Part shown: in pieces, positions 7,113 through 11,271 of the stretch
Numbering within the stretch: position 1 is the stretch's first letter
How the letters are laid out: each line of letters begins with the position of its first letter
NCBI GenBank assembly: GCA_937890735.1
Contig: CALACZ010000058.1
Span: 1 to 11,271 of the forward strand
From: an uncultured Bacillota bacterium
GTDB taxonomy: Bacteria > Bacillota > Clostridia > Oscillospirales > Oscillospiraceae
DNA: 11,271 bases
Reading direction: 5' to 3'
Program-made: the position numbers and the translations under genes
Notes under the pieces: model-generated
What the model saw: the letters and a program-made list of their open reading frames with translations, nothing else
Databases searched by the model: none
What the model was told of the DNA's origin: nothing

Positions 7113-7141
7113 TTGCCGCGGATGCCTGAATCGTATATAAT
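7113..7141 (+). promoter_or_regulatory. Promoter of the LacI-family regulator gene
   Basis: TTGCCG (7113-7118), a 17-bp spacer and a perfect TATAAT (7136-7141), with a start expected near 7148, about 35 nt before the ATG. Confidence 0.75.
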
Positions 7142-7182
7142 ACTAGACAGAACCATAAAAACAACCATAATGGGGGAATTTG

Positions 7183-8193
7183 ATGGCTGCGATCAAGGAT
7201 GTTGCACGACTTGCGGGCGTCTCGGCGTCTGCTGTTTCCAAGTATTTCAGGACGCCGGATAATATGCGCGAGCAGACTCGCGAAAAGATCGCAGCGGCGG
7301 TCGCGGAACTGAACTTTTGTCCAAATCAACTTGCACGCAGTCTGCGTAACGGACGCAGCGGGCTGGTCGCACTGACAGTCCCGGATATTGTGAATCCCTA
7401 TTTCAGCCAGTATGTACGCCTGATGCAGCAGTGCTGCAACGATGCAGGCTTTGTGCCGCTGCTGATCCAGGTAAGTGAGCCGAAGGAGCGTCAGAAGGCG
7501 GTACAGCTTCTCAATTCCGGGCTTGTAGACGGCGTGATCTGCTCAGACGGCGGTGAGTTTGTGCATATGGCTCTGGAGAGCGGCTTGCAGATCCCGCTGG
7601 TACAGATCACCCCTGACGCGAGCGCGCCGGTCAGCGCTACGATTGTCATTGACCTGAAGCAGGGGATGGAGCTTCTGTGCAGCCATCTGGAGGCGCAGGG
7701 CGTGAAAACGGTCGGTCTCATCGGACCGATCGGTGATTTTTCCGCTGAGAAGAAGCTCAGTACAGTTCGGAGCTTCTGCGCAAGCCATGAGATGCGGCTT
7801 TATGATGATATGGTCGTCATGGCATCGTTCGATCCGCTGGTCAGCGGCTATGTCAGCGGCTACGAGGCGTGCCGGCAGCTCTTGCGTCAGGCAAGGGCGC
7901 TGCCCGATGCGCTGATCTGTTCGTCGGATATTTGGATGATCGGTGTGCTGCGCTGCCTGACGGAACAGGGCATTCGCGTACCCGACGACATTCTGATCAC
8001 AGGTCATGATGACACGGAGCTTGCCGAGATGAACAATCCTTCAGTGACTTCGGTACGCATCCCGCTTGAGCGGCTTTGTCCCGCCGCCGTGAAAAGCCTG
8101 CGCAGCATACTTGATGGCGGCGAAGCGGGGACTGTGACGATCCCGACCGGTCTTACCATCCGTGACTCGACGCAGAGAAATGTCCATACATGA
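7183..8193 (+). CDS. LacI-family transcriptional regulator of the sugar operon
   Basis: A 336-residue repressor. The N-terminal helix-turn-helix is IKDVARLAGVSASAVSKYF (4-22), and the hinge helix PNQLARSLRNG (47-57) is of the kind that inserts into a central CG of the operator. A periplasmic-binding-protein-like effector domain follows to the end. Family marks there include VALTVPDIVNPYFSQ and ICSSDIWMIGVLRCLTEQG near the C-terminus, followed by a GHDDTELAEMNNP segment (usual form GFDD). ATG at 7183 is used because GGGGG lies 6 nt before it; a TTG one codon upstream is the alternative. It is divergent from the sugar operon, and matching palindromes with central CG lie between them, so local repression relieved by a sugar is the natural model. 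Whether it also regulates itself is not clear. Confidence 0.93.
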   Translation: MAAIKDVARLAGVSASAVSKYFRTPDNMREQTREKIAAAVAELNFCPNQLARSLRNGRSGLVALTVPDIVNPYFSQYVRLMQQCCNDAGFVPLLIQVSEPKERQKAVQLLNSGLVDGVICSDGGEFVHMALESGLQIPLVQITPDASAPVSATIVIDLKQGMELLCSHLEAQGVKTVGLIGPIGDFSAEKKLSTVRSFCASHEMRLYDDMVVMASFDPLVSGYVSGYEACRQLLRQARALPDALICSSDIWMIGVLRCLTEQGIRVPDDILITGHDDTELAEMNNPSVTSVRIPLERLCPAAVKSLRSILDGGEAGTVTIPTGLTIRDSTQRNVHT

Positions 8194-8273
8194 TCCGCTG
8201 CGGCAGCGCGGTCTGCATCTTGAAATCTTCACATTTTTTCATAATTCCGAAATGCTCCATTATGGGAAATATG

Positions 8274-8282
8274 TGCTATACT
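8274..8282 (+). promoter_or_regulatory. Possible extended -10 promoter for the VTT gene pair
   Basis: TGCTATACT: an extended -10 (TGn before TATACT, 8277-8282), 34 bp before the ATG at 8317. No good -35 is present (TGCTCC at best). The gap 8194-8316 shows no convincing terminator for the LacI gene, so read-through from it is possible. Confidence 0.5.
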
Positions 8283-8316
8283 GTTAGCATACAGTCAATC
8301 ACAGGGCAGGGTCGGT

Positions 8317-9078
8317 ATGAAGCAGAAGAAACAGAAGCACGAACTCTCGCGGCGGCAGCAGAAGGGGTTTGGTATTGCGGCGATCGTGATCGCGGTGATC
8401 GCCATTGTGCTCATCAGCGTGTTTGCGGGCATTCCGCTGGTCAAATTTGCGTCCGAGCCCGAAAAGTTCCGCGCGTGGATCGACGAGACAGGCATCTGGG
8501 GACGGCTGGCGTTCATCGGCATGACGATCTTGCAGATCATCATCGCGCTGCTGCCCGGCGAGCCGTTTGAACTGGCGGCGGGGTACGCCTTCGGCGCGGT
8601 GGAGGGGACGATTTTGTGTATCCTCGCCTCCACGCTCGGCAGCGTGCTGGTGTTCTGGCTCGTGCGCCAATACGGCGTGCGGCTGGTGGAGATCTTCTTT
8701 TCGGAGGAAAAGCTGCGCTCGATCAAATTTCTCAAAACGTCGTCCAAGCGCGATTTCCTGTTTCTGGTGATCTTCATGATCCCCGGCACGCCCAAGGATC
8801 TGCTGTGCTATTTCGCGGGGCTGACGGATATGCCGTTTTCGCTGTGGCTGATGATCTGTTCGCTGGGGCGCATTCCGTCCATCATGACCTCCACGGTCGG
8901 CGGCAGCGCGCTCGGCTCGCAGAATTACACGGCGGCGATCATTGTGTTCGCCGTGACGCTGCTTGTGAGCGGTCTGGGACTGCTGGTCTATGACCGCATC
9001 TGCAAGCGGCACGCGCAAAAGGAATCGGAAAAGGACCTCGCGCCGCAGACGCGGGAGGATGGGAGAGAAGAGAAATGA
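8317..9078 (+). CDS. VTT-domain (TVP38/TMEM64, DedA-related) membrane protein
   Basis: A 253-residue integral membrane protein. The N-terminus is basic (KQKKQKHELSRRQQK), followed by a hydrophobic segment (18-42). The VTT signature is clear: LPGEPFELAAGYAFG (79-93), a second hydrophobic stretch (about 95-116), then FLVIFMIPGTPKDLLCYFAGLT (149-170), GRIPSIMTSTVGGSALG (184-200) and a last segment (203-225). Members of this superfamily are thought to be lipid scramblases or transporters; DedA relatives have been linked to undecaprenyl-phosphate recycling and membrane homeostasis. The substrate of this one is unknown. The ribosome site is weak (GGG-type). The stop overlaps the next start (ATGA), so the two proteins are probably translated together. 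Confidence 0.88.
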   Translation: MKQKKQKHELSRRQQKGFGIAAIVIAVIAIVLISVFAGIPLVKFASEPEKFRAWIDETGIWGRLAFIGMTILQIIIALLPGEPFELAAGYAFGAVEGTILCILASTLGSVLVFWLVRQYGVRLVEIFFSEEKLRSIKFLKTSSKRDFLFLVIFMIPGTPKDLLCYFAGLTDMPFSLWLMICSLGRIPSIMTSTVGGSALGSQNYTAAIIVFAVTLLVSGLGLLVYDRICKRHAQKESEKDLAPQTREDGREEK

Positions 9079-10202
9079 AAACATCGTACAAACGGAAATT
9101 TATCTGTCTGATGCTGAGCATTTTCCTGCTGGCGGCATTGAGCGTGAGCGCCCTTGCCGCCGAGCCCGGCAGCGCGTTCCTCACGGGCAGCGATGTGCGC
9201 GCGAACGCGAATGTGGAGGGTATTTTGTTCGCGGCGGGCTATCACGTCGAACAGACGAGCACGAGCGAGTACGCCTTTTTAGCGGGCGAGACCGTGCGGT
9301 TTGACGGCGCGGCGGTAAACGACATTTTTGCCGCCGGCTACGACGTGACGATCAACGGTGAGGTCGCGCGCGACGTGTACGCGGCGGGCAACTCCGTGCG
9401 CATTGGCGGTACGGTCGGGCGGAAGCTGTTCGTTTCGGGCAGCACCGTGCAGATCAGCGGTCAGATCGGCGGCGACGTGTATATTAACGCCGAGCGGATC
9501 GAGATCACGCCCAGCGCCGTCATCGGCGGCACGCTGCGCTATAACAGCTCCGCCGTTCTTTCTGCCGAGTCTCAGGTTTGGGAACGCGAGGAGGTCTATG
9601 AGGACGAGACAGAACCCCAGCCGACCCCGGCGCAGAAGCTCGGCAGCAAGGCGCTCGACCGTGCACTGAGCTTTGCGGGCGCAGTGGCGCTGGCGTTCGT
9701 GCTGCTGTGGCTGACGCCGCTGTGGGGGACTCTCGACAAAAAATACTCCGGCGCGCCGTTCGCAAAATATGCAAAAGCCTTCGGCATCGGGTTTGCCGTG
9801 CTTGTGGGCGTGCCGGTCGCGTTCATCATCCTGCTCATCACGCGCATCGGTCTGCGGCTGGCGTTCGTGCTGCTGATGCTCTACATCGCCGCGCTGCTCG
9901 CGTCGCCGGTCGTCCTCGGCTTTTTCCTCGGCAAGCTCTTCTGGCGCGATCTGTGTAAGCGCAGGGCGTGCTTTGCGGCGGAGCTGCCCATCGGCATTGC
10001 CATCTGGGCGATCCTGACGAGCATCCCGGTCGTGTCGTTTGCGGTGAACTTCGTGAGTGCGCCGCTGGGTCTGGGCGTTGTGACGCTGCTGCTCGGCCGC
10101 GGCAGGAAAAAGCCGTGCACGCAGCCGGTCGAGCCGCTGCCGCTGCCTGAAACGCCCGTGCAGGACGCTCCGGCGGAGAACGCGGAGCAGCCTGAAGCAT
10201 AA
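9075..10202 (+). CDS. Secreted/membrane-anchored protein with bactofilin-like beta-helix
   Basis: A 375-residue protein. It has a signal peptide (basic start, hydrophobic 9-24, ALAA about 26-29). A region of about 110 residues follows, with 17-18 residue repeats of the DVYAAGNSVRIGGTVGR kind: NDIFAAGYDV..., DVYAAGNSV..., KLFVSGSTV..., DVYINAERI.... These give a right-handed beta-helix like that of bactofilins (polymer-forming proteins). An acidic Glu/Pro linker (about 168-186) is followed by about four hydrophobic segments (197-218, 235-256, 260-288, 305-342) and a Pro/Glu-rich tail. Classical bactofilins are cytosolic; here the signal peptide would place the beta-helix outside the membrane. 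ATG at 9075 overlaps the VTT gene stop by 4 nt, so coupling is likely. The function is unknown; an envelope scaffold or surface sensor is only a guess. Confidence 0.8.
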   Translation: MKTSYKRKFICLMLSIFLLAALSVSALAAEPGSAFLTGSDVRANANVEGILFAAGYHVEQTSTSEYAFLAGETVRFDGAAVNDIFAAGYDVTINGEVARDVYAAGNSVRIGGTVGRKLFVSGSTVQISGQIGGDVYINAERIEITPSAVIGGTLRYNSSAVLSAESQVWEREEVYEDETEPQPTPAQKLGSKALDRALSFAGAVALAFVLLWLTPLWGTLDKKYSGAPFAKYAKAFGIGFAVLVGVPVAFIILLITRIGLRLAFVLLMLYIAALLASPVVLGFFLGKLFWRDLCKRRACFAAELPIGIAIWAILTSIPVVSFAVNFVSAPLGLGVVTLLLGRGRKKPCTQPVEPLPLPETPVQDAPAENAEQPEA

Positions 10203-10214
10203 AAACCACCAGCC

Positions 10215-10246
10215 TGAGGGAGTGCTGCGGCACTCCCTCAATTTTT
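10215..10246 (+). terminator. Intrinsic terminator after the VTT/beta-helix gene pair
   Basis: A perfect 11-bp stem, TGAGGGAGTGC (10215-10225) with 10230-10240, TGCG loop, followed by ATTTTT. It begins 12 nt after the TAA stop. Confidence 0.92.
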
Positions 10247-10255
10247 GACGAAAAA
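10245..10255 (+). repeat. 11-bp direct repeat, left copy (right copy 10666-10676)
   Basis: TTGACGAAAAA occurs here, overlapping the end of the terminator at 10215-10246, and again at 10666-10676. The two copies bracket the attenuator block, 421 bp apart. This may be chance in a short-motif sense, or a trace of insertion or of a dispersed repeat. Confidence 0.4.
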
Positions 10256-10305
10256 GCGCACAAAGAGGGCGGCGCCGGAGCACATAGTTTTGTAAAAAAA
10301 CACAG

Positions 10306-10334
10306 TTGACTTTGCGCATTTAAAGCGGTATATT
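10306..10334 (+). promoter_or_regulatory. Strong promoter of the small ORF / attenuator leader
   Basis: TTGACT (10306-10311), a 17-bp spacer and TATATT (10329-10334): five of six matches in each box with ideal spacing. An A-run lies just upstream (10294-10300). The start is expected near 10341, giving a short untranslated leader of about 39 nt before the small ORF. Confidence 0.82.
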
Positions 10335-10379
10335 GGGAAACAACAAAGAAAGCTGCTGCACGGCGGAAAGGAGCGCACC

Positions 10380-10490
10380 ATGGACAGCAAAAATCAGACC
10401 TTCAGCTTTTACATGATCACCGGCATGGCGCGCTATTATTTTGCGGGCTATTATTTTGGCGTGCAGAAAAGTGAACAGTGTGGCTGCTGA
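10380..10490 (+). CDS. 36-residue Tyr/Phe-rich peptide, probable leader peptide of an attenuator
   Basis: ATG at 10380 has AAGGAG 7 nt before it, and TGA is at 10488. The peptide contains FSFY (8-11) and YYFAGYYF (19-26), five Tyr and four Phe in 36 codons with no Trp, and ends QCGC. The two YYF triplets are encoded by an almost identical repeat, TATTATTTT twice, 15 nt apart. It has its own strong promoter and is followed 23 nt later by an intrinsic terminator. A TrpX-like aromatic amino acid transporter gene lies downstream. This matches the layout of leader peptides whose ribosome stalls when a charged tRNA is scarce. Alternatives are a free-standing small protein or toxin-like peptide; there is no clear membrane helix. 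I do not recognise it as a named family. Confidence 0.65.
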   Translation: MDSKNQTFSFYMITGMARYYFAGYYFGVQKSEQCGC

Positions 10491-10549
10491 CCGGCGTTCT
10501 CTTCCGTTATATGAAGGAGGCTCTGTTCCGCGGACAGCGCCTCCTTTTT
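10428..10549 (+). promoter_or_regulatory. Candidate transcription attenuator (alternative RNA pairings)
   Basis: Three pairings can be drawn. (1) GCGCGC (10428-10433) with GCGTGC (10459-10464), one G-U, enclosing both Tyr-Tyr-Phe codon groups. (2) GAACAG (10473-10478) with CTGTTC (10523-10528), helped by CTTCC/GGAGG (10501-10505 with 10516-10520); this would invade the terminator. (3) The terminator 10514-10521 with 10539-10546. A ribosome halted at the Tyr codons near 10449-10454 would leave 10473 onward free for pairing 2; a ribosome reaching the stop would cover it and allow pairing 3. Pairing 2 is short with a lopsided loop, so this is a model. No T-box motif is seen. Confidence 0.5.
10514..10549 (+). 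terminator. Intrinsic terminator after the small ORF
   Basis: AAGGAGGC (10514-10521) pairs with GCCTCCTT (10539-10546). The upper part is continued by TGT...CC with GGACA, and the 3' arm runs into five T (10545-10549). It is a good terminator 23 nt beyond the small-ORF stop, and it would stop transcription before the TrpX-like gene unless prevented. Confidence 0.88.
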
Positions 10550-10762
10550 ATGTTTGGCATCCCCGCACAATTGCGCCTTCGCGCTTCGGCGGATCTTTTC
10601 CGCCAATGCTGCGGCTTGAAAAACGCGAAATACACAAAGTATTCCTGCGTTTTCCAAGCCTTGCCTTGACGAAAAATCTCTCGCCGAATCTGCTTGCCGA
10701 ATTGCGCGGTGAAGCCATTGTAAACTACTATGCACAGCGAAATGAAAAAGGAGCGATCTACG
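10550..10762 (+). other. Structured untranslated stretch before the TrpX-like gene
   Basis: 213 bp without a credible gene. It contains a hairpin GGCGGA-TCTTT-TCCGCC (10588-10604). It also contains a long hairpin, 10613-10626 with 10647-10660: 13 paired positions and one A-C mismatch, plus an inner AATAC/GTATT stem at 10629-10643. Neither has a T-run. A weak second promoter (TTGCGC 10702, 18-bp spacer, TACTAT 10726) could allow some expression that bypasses the attenuator. The copied look of the hairpin also fits a dispersed intergenic repeat. Confidence 0.55.
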
Positions 10763-11271
10763 ATGAAAAAGAAAATCCTTGCCCTGATCCTGGCGTGCGC
10801 CATGATCCTTGCGCTTGCTGCCTGTTCCGGCAATGCGAGCACCGAGCAGCCTGCTGCCAGCACGGCGTCCGACACGGCGTCCGATGCTGCCGAAGCGCCC
10901 GCCGCTTCCGAAGAGACTGCGGCTTCTGCCGAAGGCAAGACCTATACCGTCGGCGTGTGCCAGCTCGTGCAGCATGAAGCGCTCGACGCTGCAACGCAGG
11001 GCTTCTGCGACGCGCTGACCGAAGCGCTGGGCGACGCCGTGACCATCGACGTTCAGAACGCCTCCGGCGACAGCGTCAACTGCGGCACGATCGTCAACGG
11101 CTTTGTTTCCAAGAATGTGGACCTCATCATGGCAAACGCCACCCCGGCGCTGACGGCAGCGGCTTCCGCCACGGCGGACATCCCCATCCTCGGCACGTCT
11201 ATCACCGCCTACGGCGTTGCGCTGGACATCGCGGACTTTGACGGCACGGTCGGCGGCAACATCTCCGGCAC
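10763..11271 (+). CDS. TrpX-like ABC transporter substrate-binding lipoprotein (3' end outside the window)
   Basis: 169 codons are visible. ATG at 10763 follows AAAGGAG by 9 nt. The signal peptide has a lipobox LAAC with Cys at 21. A low-complexity Ala/Ser/Glu linker (22-58) follows and includes a 12-bp tandem repeat coding TASDTASD. The domain begins at TYTVGVCQLVQHEALDAA and continues with VTIDVQNASGDSVNCGTIVNGFVSKNVDLIMANATPALTAA and IPILGTSITAYGVAL. This is the start of the PF04392/COG2984 fold, in which the pattern ...Q...H.ALD...GF.DAL, then ...NA.GD, then ...VDLI.A.ATPA is standard. Characterised relatives (TrpX) bind tryptophan or tyrosine for a TrpXYZ importer. The upstream Tyr/Phe-rich peptide argues for tyrosine or phenylalanine here. 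Permease and ATPase genes would be expected just beyond the window. Confidence 0.85.
   Translation, partial: MKKKILALILACAMILALAACSGNASTEQPAASTASDTASDAAEAPAASEETAASAEGKTYTVGVCQLVQHEALDAATQGFCDALTEALGDAVTIDVQNASGDSVNCGTIVNGFVSKNVDLIMANATPALTAAASATADIPILGTSITAYGVALDIADFDGTVGGNISG

Larger units (their letters stand above)
6721..7182. other. Divergent regulatory region between the sugar operon and the LacI gene
   Basis: 462 bp without a credible gene. It holds the operon promoter, the LacI-gene promoter, the operators and the long operon leader. In the leader are a 6-bp hairpin GAGCGC-CTCT-GCGCTC (6748-6763), about 20 nt before the lipoprotein ribosome site, and a short 5-bp hairpin (6855-6867). 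A perfect 12-bp palindrome TGTAAATTTACA lies at 7076-7087, nearer the LacI gene. Confidence 0.8.

Noticed and set aside
6740..7168. 142-codon minus-strand frame in the divergent regulatory region
   Set aside because: It spans two promoters and operators, has odd composition and no ribosome site, and its start would lie above the operon promoter.
8198..8240. Possible terminator after the LacI gene
   Set aside because: The CGCTG-CGG-CAGCG hairpin is small and the T-run comes about 25 nt later, so it does not meet a terminator pattern.
9279..10319. 346-codon open frame on the minus strand opposite the beta-helix gene
   Set aside because: Extreme Arg/Gln/His content, no ribosome site or family signal; it covers a well-supported gene on the other strand.
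10380..10490. Classical trp leader peptide
   Set aside because: There is no Trp codon in the peptide; the clustered codons are Tyr and Phe.
10441..10977. 178-codon frame overlapping the small ORF, terminator and TrpX-like gene
   Set aside because: It starts at TTG inside the small ORF, reads through a terminator and is out of frame with the lipoprotein, whose signal peptide and domain are clear.

Overview
The window looks like a chromosomal piece of a gut-type member of the Clostridia (Bacillota, probably Oscillospirales). This is inferred from the moderately high GC content, the strong AGGAGG-type ribosome sites, the lipoprotein sugar-binding protein with CUT1 permeases, and the tRNA-Ser with encoded CCA. 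I cannot name a species.

Left edge (1-260): the 3' part of a tRNA-Ser on the + strand, its terminator, a second copy of the tRNA 3' end with its own terminator, and a symmetrical terminator that also closes the large minus-strand operon.

Central block (261-8193): a five-gene minus-strand carbohydrate operon, in transcription order a sugar-binding lipoprotein (6720-5302), two CUT1 permeases (5188-4262 and 4249-3407), a GH109-like member of the Gfo/Idh/MocA family (3342-2131) and a GH36-type alpha-galactosidase (2102-261). A LacI-family regulator (7183-8193) is divergent from it. The 462-bp divergent region carries a very good operon promoter (TTGACA-17-TAGAAT), a LacI-gene promoter, and two or three copies of a TGTGCA...TGCACA operator. 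The proposed pathway is import of an alpha-Gal and/or alpha-GalNAc terminated oligosaccharide followed by cytosolic cleavage. No ATPase is encoded here, so a shared MsmX-type ATPase is presumably used.

Right block (8317-10202): a translationally coupled pair on the + strand, a VTT-domain (TVP38/TMEM64, DedA-related) membrane protein and a secreted/membrane-anchored protein with a bactofilin-like beta-helix, closed by a strong terminator.

Right edge (10306-11271): a strong promoter, a 36-residue ORF dense in Tyr and Phe codons, an intrinsic terminator, a structured 213-nt stretch, and the start of a TrpX-like (COG2984/PF04392) lipoprotein. In that family the known substrates are tryptophan and tyrosine. 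Together these suggest a ribosome-mediated (leader peptide) attenuator sensing tyrosine/phenylalanine. This is the most interesting hypothesis in the window and remains unproven.
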